From Alteraurantiacibacter buctensis (GTDB taxonomy: Bacteria > Pseudomonadota > Alphaproteobacteria > Sphingomonadales > Sphingomonadaceae): a stretch of 64,000 nucleotides of DNA. Both the position numbers and the translations under genes were made by a program. Where the stretch lies: positions 124,001-188,000 of the forward strand of contig NZ_WTYV01000006.1 in assembly GCF_009827655.1 (NCBI RefSeq), in the 5' to 3' direction. This document shows, one piece after another, positions 25,742-34,957 of this stretch; within the stretch, counting starts at the first letter, position 1, and the number at the start of each line of letters is the position of its first letter. The notes beneath the pieces are model-generated. The model searched no databases. It had not been told where the DNA came from and saw only the letters and a list, made by a program, of their open reading frames with translations.

Positions 25742-27373
25742 ATGACGGGTCAACCGATGAACCACGCTGAATTCGACTATATCATCGTCGGCGCGGGCAG
25801 TGCGGGGGCGGTGGTCGCCAACCGGTTGAGCGAGGATAGCGGCGCAACCGTGCTGCTGCTGGAAGCCGGAGGGGAAGCCAACCATCCCTATCTCCGCATG
25901 CCGCTGGGCTTCCTCCAGGCGTTGCGCAACCCGCGCCTCACCTGGCCCTTTGTGTCCGAGCCGGAACCACATGTGGGCGGGCGGGTCTTTCCGCTCCCGC
26001 GGGGTCGGGTCCTGGGCGGATCGTCCTCGATCAACGGTACGGTCCACTTCCGCGGCCATCCGCTGGATTTCGACGAATGGGCGTCGCTGGGCTGTACCGG
26101 GTGGGATTACGCTTCCGTACTGCCCTACTTCAAGCGGTCGGAGAATTTCTGGGCGGGTGCCAGCGAGCGGCGGGGTGCCGGCGGGCCAATTGCGGTGCGA
26201 CCGGTGGACTCCTCCCGCCTCATGGGCCGCGAATTGCGCGAAGCTGCCGCCGCGATGGGCGTCGATTATGTCGGTGACTATGATGGCGAGCACAACGAAG
26301 GGCTGGCCGATGTCCACGTGGCCCTCCGCGACGGCAGCCGTTGCGGTGGTGCGCGGGCCTATCTGGATCCGGTGCGCCATTCCCGCGCCAACCTGGCCAT
26401 CTGGACCGGCGCGCAAGCCAGCCGGGTGCTGGTCGAGGGTGGTCGCGCAGTGGGCGTTGCCTTCCAGCGCGGCGGGCAGGCGCAAACGGTACGCGCCCGA
26501 CGCGAGGTGATCCTGTGCGCCGGCACCTATGGCTCGCCGCACCTGCTGCTGCTGTCGGGCATCGGCGACGGGGCGGAACTGGCTGCCCACGGGATCAACG
26601 TGGCGCATCATCTGCCCGGCGTTGGCCGCAACCTGCAGGAACACCCGCGCGTGGCCAACCAGTACCGCGCGCGGCTGGATCACAGCTTCGCCCGCGAACT
26701 GCGGTTTGACCGGGCGGCCGTGTCATTCCTCAACTGGGCGCTGCGCGGTAAGGGACCGTTTGCCAACCAGATCGCCTCGGGCTGCCTGTTGCTGCGCAGC
26801 CGCGACGGGCTGGACCGGCCCGATATCCAGATCATGGTCAGCCCCACACGCGTAGACGCCAACATCTGGTTCCCCGGCGTGCGCAAGGCGGTGGAAGATT
26901 GTTTCTTCGCCTCGATCTGCCTGCTGCGGCCTGCCAGCCGGGGCCACGTGCGGCTGCGCGACGCGAACCCCGCTTCCGCGCCCAGAATCCACCTCAACAT
27001 GCTTTCCGATGCGGATGACTGGCAACGGCTGAAGGATGGCCTGGCCCTGTCGCGCCGCCTGTTTGCGCAAGCGCCACTCGCCGCCCACGTGCTGGAAGAA
27101 AGCGTGCCCGGGCCTGCCAGGGCGAGCGATGCCGGGTTGGACGCCATGCGGGCAGAGCTGGTCGGTGTGGTCCACCACCCGGTGGGCACCTGCGCCATGG
27201 GCACGGACGATGACGCGGTGGTCGATGCACGTCTGCGCGTGCGCGGCGTCGGCGGCCTGCGCGTGATCGATGCCTCGATCATGCCGCGGCTGGTGGGGGC
27301 CAACACCAATGCTGCCGCCGTGATGATCGGCGAGAAGGGGGCGGACATGATCCGCCAGGATGCGAAGGTCTGA
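25742..27373 (+). CDS. GMC-family FAD alcohol dehydrogenase
   Basis: 543 residues. The dinucleotide-binding motif Y-I-I-V-G-A-G-S-A-G-A-V-V starts near residue 11. GMC signature 1 is G-R-V-L-G-G-S-S-S-I-N-G near residue 83. The catalytic His occurs in V-V-H-H-P-V-G-T-C-A-M-G near the C-terminus. Choline-dehydrogenase-like branch; acts on primary or benzylic alcohols. Lying between a para-alkylphenol flavocytochrome and an aldehyde dehydrogenase, it would oxidise the alcohol product to aldehyde. Confidence 0.87.
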   Translation: MTGQPMNHAEFDYIIVGAGSAGAVVANRLSEDSGATVLLLEAGGEANHPYLRMPLGFLQALRNPRLTWPFVSEPEPHVGGRVFPLPRGRVLGGSSSINGTVHFRGHPLDFDEWASLGCTGWDYASVLPYFKRSENFWAGASERRGAGGPIAVRPVDSSRLMGRELREAAAAMGVDYVGDYDGEHNEGLADVHVALRDGSRCGGARAYLDPVRHSRANLAIWTGAQASRVLVEGGRAVGVAFQRGGQAQTVRARREVILCAGTYGSPHLLLLSGIGDGAELAAHGINVAHHLPGVGRNLQEHPRVANQYRARLDHSFARELRFDRAAVSFLNWALRGKGPFANQIASGCLLLRSRDGLDRPDIQIMVSPTRVDANIWFPGVRKAVEDCFFASICLLRPASRGHVRLRDANPASAPRIHLNMLSDADDWQRLKDGLALSRRLFAQAPLAAHVLEESVPGPARASDAGLDAMRAELVGVVHHPVGTCAMGTDDDAVVDARLRVRGVGGLRVIDASIMPRLVGANTNAAAVMIGEKGADMIRQDAKV

Positions 27374-27384
27374 CGGGAGCGCGC

Positions 27385-28875
27385 ATGGACATCGACAGCA
27401 CAGAGGCTTTTCGCCGGGCGCGCGCATGGATCGCGCAGGCCGGGGACCACATCATCGGCGGCGAGCGTGTCCCGGGTCGTGGGGTGGGTATACCCGTGAT
27501 CGACCCCGCCAGCGAGGAGCAGATCGGCGCGATCGCGGCAGGCGATGCGGATGATGTGGGCGCGGCCGTGCAGGCTGCGCGCGACTGCTTCCGCTCGCCC
27601 GCCTGGCGCGACATGGCCCCCGCCGCGCGCGAGGGGCTGCTGCTGCGTCTGGCGGATCTGGTCGAGCGTGAGGCCCCCGTGCTGGCCGCAATCGAGACGC
27701 TGGACAACGGCGTGCCCTATCCGATGGCGCTGGCCATGGCGGGCAAGGGTGGCCCCTCCGCCATCCGTTATAACGCCGGCTGGGCGCGGCGGCTGGGCGG
27801 CGAGGAGGTTACCCCATCGGTCCCGGGCCGCTGGCACGCCTATACCGTCAACGAGCCGGTGGGCGTGGCCGCACTGATCGTGCCGTGGAATGCGCCGCTG
27901 GCGATTGCCTGCAACAAGGTGTCCGCCGCGCTGGCGGCGGGCTGCACTGCCGTGCTCAAACCGGCGGAGCTTGCGCCGATGAGCTGCATCCGGCTGGTCG
28001 AACTGGCGCACGAGGCGGGCTTTCCTGCCGGCGCGATCAACCTGGTCGACGGCACGGGCATCGCCGCCGGGGCGGAACTGGCTGCACATCCGGGCGTGGA
28101 CAAGATCTCGTTCACCGGCTCCACCGCCACCGGGCAGGGGATCATGCGCCAGGCAGCCCAGCGGATCACCCGCATCTCGCTGGAACTGGGCGGGAAGTCA
28201 CCGGTGGTGGTGTTCGATGATGCAAACCTGGCGCGCGCGGTGCCGGGCGTGGGCATGGGCATCTTCGCCAACAGCGGCCAGGTGTGCGCCGCCGGCTCGC
28301 GGCTGTTCCTGCACGATGCGATCTACGGCCGGTTCATGGAACAGCTCTGCGCCTTTGCCGCCGGCCTGAAGGTGGGACCGGGCTCACAGCAGGGCGCGAT
28401 GATCGGCCCGCTGATTTCTGCCCCTCAACGCGACAAGGTGTCCGCCTATGTGGCTGGCGCGGTGGCCGAAGGTGCGCGCGTCGCCTTCCGGGGTGATGTG
28501 CCCGCCGGGCCGGGGTTCTTCCACCCGCTGACCATCCTCGACCAGGTCGATCCCGCGATGCGGGCCGTGCGCGAGGAGATCTTTGGCCCGGTGCTGTGCG
28601 TGATGCGCTTTTACGGTGACGAAACGCTGGAAGCGCTGATGCAGCGTGCCAACGACACCGAATACGGCCTGTCCGCCTATGGCTGGACCACGAGCCTTGA
28701 ACGGGCGCAGGTCATGGCGCGGCACCTGCGCGCGGGATCGGTGAAGATCAACGGCTCGGGCATGGAATTCGCCTTGCCGTTCGGCGGTTTCGGCCAGTCC
28801 GGCCTGGGGCGCGAGAACGGCCGGGCCGGCGTGCTGGCCTTTACCGAGCCCAAAGCCGTGATGATCGGTTACTGA
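27385..28875 (+). CDS. NAD(P)-dependent aldehyde dehydrogenase
   Basis: 496 residues. The catalytic Glu is in L-E-L-G-G-K-S-P-V and the catalytic Cys in N-S-G-Q-V-C-A-A-G-S. The coenzyme-binding G-S-T-A-T-G segment is present. It follows the GMC gene by 11 bases. The likely role is oxidation of the aromatic aldehyde to a carboxylate, completing the side-chain oxidation. Confidence 0.9.
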   Translation: MDIDSTEAFRRARAWIAQAGDHIIGGERVPGRGVGIPVIDPASEEQIGAIAAGDADDVGAAVQAARDCFRSPAWRDMAPAAREGLLLRLADLVEREAPVLAAIETLDNGVPYPMALAMAGKGGPSAIRYNAGWARRLGGEEVTPSVPGRWHAYTVNEPVGVAALIVPWNAPLAIACNKVSAALAAGCTAVLKPAELAPMSCIRLVELAHEAGFPAGAINLVDGTGIAAGAELAAHPGVDKISFTGSTATGQGIMRQAAQRITRISLELGGKSPVVVFDDANLARAVPGVGMGIFANSGQVCAAGSRLFLHDAIYGRFMEQLCAFAAGLKVGPGSQQGAMIGPLISAPQRDKVSAYVAGAVAEGARVAFRGDVPAGPGFFHPLTILDQVDPAMRAVREEIFGPVLCVMRFYGDETLEALMQRANDTEYGLSAYGWTTSLERAQVMARHLRAGSVKINGSGMEFALPFGGFGQSGLGRENGRAGVLAFTEPKAVMIGY

Positions 28876-28891
28876 CGCCCTGCAAGATCGA

Positions 28892-28929
28892 GTGCCTTCT
28901 CCCGGGTGAGGCCGGAAGAAGGCACTTTT
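28892..28929. terminator. Intrinsic terminator between convergent genes
   Basis: Perfect 9-bp stem GTGCCTTCT / AGAAGGCAC followed by TTTT, between the aldehyde dehydrogenase (+) and the carotenoid-oxygenase-type gene (-). Confidence 0.75.
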
Positions 28930-28940
28930 GCCGCAAGAGG

Positions 28941-30416
28941 CTAGGCCGCGGCCTCCAAGGCCGGCAGGACAGACGCGTCCGCCCAGTTGCCGTGCAGGCC
29001 GAACCGCAGCCGCACCGGAATGGAAATCGTGGCGATCGGCCCCTTGGCGATCTCCAGCGCATCGAACAGCAGCAGTTCGCTGGCACGCTCCTCCAGCCGG
29101 TTGACCACCATCACGACCCAGCCGTCTCCCTCGAGCGCATCGGGCGACCGCGGGACGAAGCAGGGTTCCTGGATGCTGGATACCGGGCCAACCCAGTACT
29201 TCTGTTCCTCTCCCGTCTGCACATCGACGAAGCCCAGCGTGTTCATCACCCAGCCTCCGGCGCTGCCGCCCTTCATCTCGACTGGCTGCGCCGGATCGAT
29301 GACGACCATCCAGCCGTAGCGGTATTTCTTGCCGGTGAAGCGGTCATCATACTTGGGGAACTCGCCGATCATGTCGCTCAGGCGCTCGGAATGGTATTCC
29401 TCCTCGTTCTGGCTCAGGTCGACCGTCCAGCGTGTAAGGAAAGTGCTGCCGGCCACCGGATCGAACGGCTTGTCGTTGATGTCGGGGAAGAAGGGCATCA
29501 TGTTGTTGGCCGCTACCGGCAGGTCCAGGATGATCTTCGCGCCTTCGTTCCACGCGTTCATCACGTGGCCGGCGAAGCAGCTGGGGCCCTTGAACCAGCG
29601 GATGTCGGCAGCAGTCGTGCCGGGCTTGCGGGGGACCACGGCCAGATAGCTGGGCAGCGATGTGTCGAACCCGAAGTGGGGCTTCACCGCCTGCAGCCGC
29701 TCCCAGTTGCTGGTCATCGGCATCACCGGGAACAGCGCGTAGTCGCGGGTAATCGCGAAATCGTGCATCATCGCGTAGTAGGGGTTCTGCCACCAGATCT
29801 CGAACAGCAGTTCGCCTTCCGGGCTGATCTCGTAATAGGTCATGTCGGTCGTCAGTATGCCCCTGGAGGCATAGCCGAAGCTGCACAGGTTACCCGTTTC
29901 CGGGTCCGTCTTGGGGTGGGCGCTGAAGGTCTCGCCGGTCATCCGGCCGTCGAAGTCGGTATAGCCATGGGTTTCCAGCGAATGGGGGTCCATCACCAGC
30001 GCGGGCGAATCCTCCTTCAGGGCATAGAGGCGGCCGCCGTGGATATAGGCATTGGTGTTGGCCGTGCCGCGAATCCTGCCCTTCACTTCCTCGTCATCGG
30101 TCAGGGGGTTGCGATAGGCCCCGAACAGCGCGCGCCCGGCTGCGTTCTCCAGCTTCCACTTGTCGGTCTTGGCCCAGCGCTGGCGGTAATCGACCTTGCC
30201 GTCATGGAAGCGGAACATCGAAATCATGCCGTCGCCGTTGAAGGCTATGTCATTACCCAGCTTGGGCGGAAACTGGTGCTCGGGCTGCACGCGGTAGAAG
30301 GTGCCGTTGATCTCCGGCGGAATCGTGCCGCGCACGTCCAGATCCTGCACGTCGGCCTCCACCCGTGAGGGCTTGTTGAAGCCGGTAAAGGCCGGGACAT
30401 CGGGGAAATGCGTCAC
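28941..30416 (-). CDS. Carotenoid-cleavage/lignostilbene dioxygenase family enzyme
   Basis: 491 residues, seven-bladed beta-propeller family with four His iron ligands. These are visible in F-S-A-H-P-K, M-M-H-D-F-A, F-A-G-H-V-M-N-A-W and the C-terminal G-L-H-G-N-W. Bacterial members cleave the double bond of lignostilbenes, resveratrol or isoeugenol to give a benzaldehyde. In this island that fits the supply of hydroxybenzaldehyde units; the true substrate is not determined. Single-gene unit with an operator 14 bases before its ATG. Confidence 0.83.
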   Translation of the reverse strand: MTHFPDVPAFTGFNKPSRVEADVQDLDVRGTIPPEINGTFYRVQPEHQFPPKLGNDIAFNGDGMISMFRFHDGKVDYRQRWAKTDKWKLENAAGRALFGAYRNPLTDDEEVKGRIRGTANTNAYIHGGRLYALKEDSPALVMDPHSLETHGYTDFDGRMTGETFSAHPKTDPETGNLCSFGYASRGILTTDMTYYEISPEGELLFEIWWQNPYYAMMHDFAITRDYALFPVMPMTSNWERLQAVKPHFGFDTSLPSYLAVVPRKPGTTAADIRWFKGPSCFAGHVMNAWNEGAKIILDLPVAANNMMPFFPDINDKPFDPVAGSTFLTRWTVDLSQNEEEYHSERLSDMIGEFPKYDDRFTGKKYRYGWMVVIDPAQPVEMKGGSAGGWVMNTLGFVDVQTGEEQKYWVGPVSSIQEPCFVPRSPDALEGDGWVVMVVNRLEERASELLLFDALEIAKGPIATISIPVRLRFGLHGNWADASVLPALEAAA

Positions 30417-30429
30417 TTTCCTCTCCTGT

Positions 30430-30446
30430 GTTCTTTCTGACAGACC
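30430..30446. promoter_or_regulatory. Island operator, site D
   Basis: GTTCTT-TCTGA-CAGACC, immediately upstream of the carotenoid-oxygenase-type gene. Read on the minus strand it is nearly the same as site F (GGTCTG-N5-AAGAAC). Confidence 0.6.
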
Positions 30447-30587
30447 GCCATTCTATAAAAATTCATGACGATTGTCCAGAAGGGTCACTCATCCATACCT
30501 AACTGTCTGTAAGATAGTAGAAAAAGTAGGGAATTTGAGTGTCATTGACAAACCGCAAATCCGCAGCAATAAGAAAAGAAGAATAGC

Positions 30588-30604
30588 ATTCTGCTAAACA
30601 GAAC
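30588..30604. promoter_or_regulatory. Island operator, site E
   Basis: ATTCTG-CTAAA-CAGAAC, 40 bases before the ATG of the TonB-dependent receptor. The region 30447-30587 to its left is AT-rich and holds another imperfect dyad (CTGTCT-GTA-AGATAG near 30503). Confidence 0.6.
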
Positions 30605-30644
30605 GACTGTCATAGCGCCTTAGGCGGCCGTCCCCGGGAGAAGG

Positions 30645-32960
30645 ATGAATAAAATGAGTGCTTTGCGTACCAGTCTGCTGCTGTCCGCCGGTTTGGCGGC
30701 GCTGCTCGTCCAACCGGCCCTGGCGCAGGATTCGCCGGCCGGCGAGGAGGCCGAATCGGACGTCATCCTGGTGACCGCGCAGTTCCGCGAAGCCAGTGCC
30801 CAGGATACGGCCATCTCGCTGGACGTGATTTCCGCCGACACCCTGAACGAGGCGGGCGTTACGCAGATGACCGACCTCAACCGCGTTCTGCCGGGCGTGC
30901 AGGTAAGCCAGGGCGGTACTGCCCTGCAGGTATTCATCCGCGGCGCCGGCGATTTCTCGACCACGTCGTACAACGATGCGGCGGTGGCGCAGAGCTTTGA
31001 CGGTGTGTTTGCTGCACGCACCCAGTGGATGGGCGGCACGTTCTTCGACCTGCAACGCGTGGAAGTTCTCAAGGGGCCGCAGGGCACCCTCTATGGCCGC
31101 AATGCCACCGGCGGCGTGATGAACCTGATCCCGGTAAAGCCGCGCATCGGTGAAACGTCCGGCTATGCCACGGCCCAGGTCCAGAACTATGACGGCTACC
31201 TGCTGGAAGGCGCGGTCAATGTGCCGATCGGCAGCATCGCCGCCATGCGCGTTGCCTACCAGGGTTCGTGGCGCGATGGCTATGTCAGCGATGGTGGCGA
31301 CGACGACCGGCACCAGTCTGTCCGCGCACAGCTGCTGCTGGAGCCGACGCCGGAATTCACCGCCCGCATCACCGGCAATTACCAGCATCTGGGTGGCCGC
31401 GGCCACAGCCAGGTGATCTATGCGCCGATCGCGCCGAACGGCCCCGGCCTGACCCCGGCACCGATCATCCCGGACGACCGGTGGACCTCGATCGCGCCGT
31501 CGTTCAACACCCTTGCTGCCCGCCTCACCGCGCCGCCGGGGGTCTACCCGATCAACATCGACCTGTTGCACCAGGACGTGGAAGCCTGGGGCGTTTCCGG
31601 CCATTTCGACTGGGATCTGGGCGGTGCCACGCTGACCGTGATCCCGGCCTACCAGCGGGTGGTCAATGCCTCGCAGTCGTTCCCTGTGCTCAGCTTTAAG
31701 ACAATCGATCCCTACAGCGGCAAGCCATCCACTTCGGACGGCAAGACCCTGGAGGTGCGCCTTGGCAACTCCTCGGGCCCGCTGGTGTGGGTGCTGGGCG
31801 GCTACTATTTCAACGAAAGCCAGAACAGCCGCAACGAAGTGTCGCTGGGCCTGGCCAGCGATACCACCTTCATCGGCGAACTGGGCACGCGGGCCTATGC
31901 CGCCTTTGGTGAAATGACCTATTCGGTCACCGATGCGCTGCGCGCTACCCTGGGCCTGCGCTATACCGACGAAACCAAGACGGTGGACGCCTACCGTTAT
32001 GCCCGCCTGGGTTCGCTTGCCTGCCGGACGGCCGGCACCGGTCCGGGCGGCAGCTGCGAGCTGCTGACCGCGTCGGGCAACAACATCGAGGGCACCTATT
32101 CGGCGGACCGGCTTAACTACAAGGTGGGCCTGGAATATGACCTGGGCCCGGACAGCCTGCTTTACGCAACCGTGGCCACCGGCTTCAAATCGGGCGGCCA
32201 GTCCAACGCCGACCTTGATCCCTACCGCCCGGAAGACGTGACCGCCTACACCGTAGGATCGAAGAACGACTTCGCCGGTGGCACCATCCGGGTGAACCTC
32301 GAAGGCTTCTACTATCGGTTCACCGACCGCCAGGAGAGCTTCTCCTCGCTCGATCGCGGCGGTGCGCAGGTGTCCTCGCTGTTCAATGCCGGTAAGGCCG
32401 AGACGGCAGGTGCCAGCGTGGAACTGGCGTTCGAGCTGACTGATTCCGATACGTTCAACTTCGCTGCCGAATATGCCCACAGCGAATACAAGGATTTCAC
32501 CTACCGGTCCTATCGCGCCGCCAACCCGGATGCGCGCACGGCTTGCGCCGTATCGCCGATTGCTGGTGGCACGGCCCAGATCGGGTTCTGGCAGATCAAC
32601 TGCAACGGCTTCCAGCTGCCCCGTACGCCGAACTGGTCCGGGTCGGCCAGCTACAGCCACGTCTTCAGCCTGGGCAACGGCGGCGAGCTGGAATTCTCAC
32701 CCAATATGACCTTCGCCAGCTCGCGCTGGCTGTCAGCCGAATTCGTCGAGAACGCGCGGGCCGACAGCTACCTGCTGCTTAATGCGAACCTGACCTATCG
32801 TTCGCCGGACGACGAATATTCGGTGCAACTGTTCATGCGCAACATCACCAATGCCGCCGTCTACACCGGCACGCAGCAGGCACCGTTCATCAACAACTTC
32901 AATGGCCTGGATATTGCGCCGCCGCGTACCTACGGCGTCCGTCTCCGCTACGATTTCTGA
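30645..32960 (+). CDS. TonB-dependent outer-membrane receptor
   Basis: 771 residues. Signal peptide with cleavage near P-A-L-A-Q. The plug domain begins around residue 40 (V-I-L-V-T-A-Q-F-R-E, a TonB-box-like start) and includes L-P-G-V-Q-V and R-N-A-T-G-G-V. The 22-strand barrel ends in Y-G-V-R-L-R-Y-D-F with a C-terminal Phe. Sphingomonads often use such receptors to import lignin-derived aromatics, and the operator and neighbours point that way rather than to iron. Substrate not visible. Confidence 0.9.
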   Translation: MNKMSALRTSLLLSAGLAALLVQPALAQDSPAGEEAESDVILVTAQFREASAQDTAISLDVISADTLNEAGVTQMTDLNRVLPGVQVSQGGTALQVFIRGAGDFSTTSYNDAAVAQSFDGVFAARTQWMGGTFFDLQRVEVLKGPQGTLYGRNATGGVMNLIPVKPRIGETSGYATAQVQNYDGYLLEGAVNVPIGSIAAMRVAYQGSWRDGYVSDGGDDDRHQSVRAQLLLEPTPEFTARITGNYQHLGGRGHSQVIYAPIAPNGPGLTPAPIIPDDRWTSIAPSFNTLAARLTAPPGVYPINIDLLHQDVEAWGVSGHFDWDLGGATLTVIPAYQRVVNASQSFPVLSFKTIDPYSGKPSTSDGKTLEVRLGNSSGPLVWVLGGYYFNESQNSRNEVSLGLASDTTFIGELGTRAYAAFGEMTYSVTDALRATLGLRYTDETKTVDAYRYARLGSLACRTAGTGPGGSCELLTASGNNIEGTYSADRLNYKVGLEYDLGPDSLLYATVATGFKSGGQSNADLDPYRPEDVTAYTVGSKNDFAGGTIRVNLEGFYYRFTDRQESFSSLDRGGAQVSSLFNAGKAETAGASVELAFELTDSDTFNFAAEYAHSEYKDFTYRSYRAANPDARTACAVSPIAGGTAQIGFWQINCNGFQLPRTPNWSGSASYSHVFSLGNGGELEFSPNMTFASSRWLSAEFVENARADSYLLLNANLTYRSPDDEYSVQLFMRNITNAAVYTGTQQAPFINNFNGLDIAPPRTYGVRLRYDF

Positions 32961-32970
32961 CTTTCCCGAC

Positions 32971-33005
32971 TGGCCTGCCCGCATTGCCGGGCAGGCCATT
33001 CTTTT
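32971..33005 (+). terminator. Intrinsic terminator after TonB receptor
   Basis: Perfect 11-bp stem TGGCCTGCCCG / CGGGCAGGCCA with a 6-base loop, followed by TTCTTTT. Ends the receptor transcript before the gentisate-type operon. Confidence 0.85.
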
Positions 33006-33031
33006 CCCGAACTTTCTAAAAATAGAACATT

Positions 33032-33048
33032 AGTCTGTTAGAAAGAAC
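33032..33048. promoter_or_regulatory. Island operator, site F
   Basis: AGTCTG-TTAGA-AAGAAC, 13 bases before the ATG of the FAH-family gene that opens the ring-cleavage operon. Close to the start codon, so binding here would block transcription. Confidence 0.6.
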
Positions 33049-33061
33049 ATATGGTGACGCT

Positions 33062-33964
33062 ATGAAGGTTGCTCGTTTCGACAATGGCAGGATCGGCCTG
33101 GTGGTCGATGCCGGTCTGATCGACATCAGCGACATTGCCGGGGCGGGCACGGGCGAGTGGCCCGATACCGCATCCTTGCGGCTGATCCGCGACTTTGCCG
33201 CATTGCGCCCGCAACTGGAACTGGCAGCACAGACCCGCCAGGCTGTTCCACTGGACAGCGTGCGCCTGGAAACGCCGGTGCCATGGCCCAGCAAGGTCAT
33301 CGCCTATCCGGTCAACTACCACGCTCACGGCAAGGAAATGGGGGCCGGCTACCGGGCGAAGAACCAGGGCTTCTTCCTCAAGCCGCCGTCTTCGGTCAGC
33401 GGTCCGGCAGACGCCATCGAACTGCCCCTGGTGCCCGGCCGCGAAGTCCACCACGAAGCCGAACTGGGCATCATCATCGGCAAACAATGCCGCGACCTGG
33501 CCCCTGAGAACTGGCGAGAGGCGGTGTTCGGCTATGCCTGCCTCATGGACATGGTGGTCCGTGGCCGCGAGGAGCGGGTCTTCCGCAAGGCCTATGATAC
33601 CTTCTGCCCGGTGGGTCCATGGATCGTGACCGCGGATGAAATCGACCGCCCGGACCAGCTCTCGATGAAGCTGTGGGTCAACGGCGAACTGCGCCAGGCG
33701 GCCAATACCCGCGATCTGGTGCTGGATATCCCGGGCATGGTGGCCACGGCCTCTGCCGTCATGACCCTCTACCCCGGCGATATCATCGCCACCGGCACGC
33801 CCGAAGGCGTGGGCCCGGTGGTCGACGGGGACCTGGTGCGCATCGTGATCGACCAGGTGGGCGAAATGAACCTGCGGGTGATCCAGGGCAGCAGGGGCGC
33901 CACGGAAGTGTTCGCCGACGCTTATGTCCCGCCGATCGTGAAGCAGGAGCTGACCGACCGATGA
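33062..33964 (+). CDS. FAH-family hydrolase, probable maleylpyruvate/fumarylpyruvate hydrolase
   Basis: 300 residues. The metal-binding acidic residues of the fumarylacetoacetate hydrolase family are seen in H-H-E-A-E-L-G-I-I-I-G and C-L-M-D-M-V-V-R-G-R-E. The C-terminal F-A-T-G-T-P-E-G-V-G-type loop is represented by I-A-T-G-T-P-E-G-V-G. It overlaps the dioxygenase gene downstream by 4 bases. It would split the ring-cleavage product into pyruvate plus a C4 or C5 dicarboxylate. No maleylpyruvate isomerase gene is present, favouring direct hydrolysis. Confidence 0.82.
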   Translation: MKVARFDNGRIGLVVDAGLIDISDIAGAGTGEWPDTASLRLIRDFAALRPQLELAAQTRQAVPLDSVRLETPVPWPSKVIAYPVNYHAHGKEMGAGYRAKNQGFFLKPPSSVSGPADAIELPLVPGREVHHEAELGIIIGKQCRDLAPENWREAVFGYACLMDMVVRGREERVFRKAYDTFCPVGPWIVTADEIDRPDQLSMKLWVNGELRQAANTRDLVLDIPGMVATASAVMTLYPGDIIATGTPEGVGPVVDGDLVRIVIDQVGEMNLRVIQGSRGATEVFADAYVPPIVKQELTDR

Positions 33965-34911
33965 GCAGCCAGTCCGCCCCGCTGGACGAACTGTACGCGT
34001 CCTTCGCGTCGCTCAACATGGAGGGTGGCTGGCATCGCCGGTTCCCTGCCCTGTGGAGCGAACCGCGCAAGAATTTCCTGCCGCACATCTGGCACTATGC
34101 GGCGGTCAAGCCGATCCTGGCGCGGGCCGGCGAACTGATCGACACCGCGCTGGCAGAGCGCCGCAACCTGACCATGTTCAACCCGGTGGAAGGCAACGTC
34201 TATGCCACGGTCCGCACGATCGTGGCCGCCTACCAGATGGTTCGTCCCGGCGAATTCGCCCGCGCCCATCGCCACACGCCCAACGCGCTGCGACTTATCC
34301 TTGAAGGCACCGGCACCTTTACCGTGGTTGATGGCAAGGAAGTGGAAATGCGCCCGGGCGACGTGCTGCTGACGCCCAACTGGGCGTGGCATTCGCACGA
34401 GAACAAGGGCTGTGATGACTGCTACTGGATGGACTTCCTCGATGTGCCGCTGGTGCATCTGCTGGAACCGATGTTCTACCAGCCGCACCCCGATGGGCGC
34501 GAAAGCGATGTGGTGCCGCTGGCCGAAGCGCCGATTGCTTTCCGGGCAGATGACATCGCCACTCGCCTCGCTGCGGCCACGCCGGATGCGGCGGGCGTGC
34601 GGCAGGTGACGCTTGGCCCGGCCACTCTGGCCACCCTGGCGCTGGACGTGGTGCAACTGCCCGCCAGCGCCATGTTCGCGCCGCCGAGAGAGACCGCCAA
34701 CGCGGTTTATGCCGTGATGCGCGGCGATGGCGCGCTGATCGTGGAGGACGACCGCACGGCGTGGTCCTTCGGCGATACGATTGCCATGCCTGCCTGGCGT
34801 GAATTCGCGCTGCAGGCCGGTGCCGGTGGTGCGCTGCTGCTGAAGGTATCCGACCGGGCACTTCTCGAAAAACTGGGCTGGTACCGCACTTCCGCGGACC
34901 TGGCCGAATAA
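33961..34911 (+). CDS. Gentisate 1,2-dioxygenase-like bicupin
   Basis: 316 residues, two cupin domains. The N-terminal cupin has the iron ligands H103 and H105 (A-H-R-H-T-P-N-A-L) and a distal His in W-A-W-H-S-H (H144/H146). The C-terminal cupin is degenerate, as in gentisate dioxygenases. Opens the ring between carboxyl- and hydroxyl-bearing carbons. Slightly short of the usual 340-350 residues. 1-Hydroxy-2-naphthoate or salicylate dioxygenase activity is the main alternative. Confidence 0.82.
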   Translation: MSSQSAPLDELYASFASLNMEGGWHRRFPALWSEPRKNFLPHIWHYAAVKPILARAGELIDTALAERRNLTMFNPVEGNVYATVRTIVAAYQMVRPGEFARAHRHTPNALRLILEGTGTFTVVDGKEVEMRPGDVLLTPNWAWHSHENKGCDDCYWMDFLDVPLVHLLEPMFYQPHPDGRESDVVPLAEAPIAFRADDIATRLAAATPDAAGVRQVTLGPATLATLALDVVQLPASAMFAPPRETANAVYAVMRGDGALIVEDDRTAWSFGDTIAMPAWREFALQAGAGGALLLKVSDRALLEKLGWYRTSADLAE

Positions 34912-34957
34912 TCACTGTCGCCGCGACGGGTGTCCGGCGTTGCTTTGGAGAAATACG

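Noticed and set aside
30501-30518. Eighth island operator near 30506
   Set aside because: Only one half-site (TCTG) matches; the other half is TAGT.
30594-32660. 688-residue frame antisense to the TonB receptor
   Set aside because: No domain; the sense frame has signal peptide, plug and barrel.
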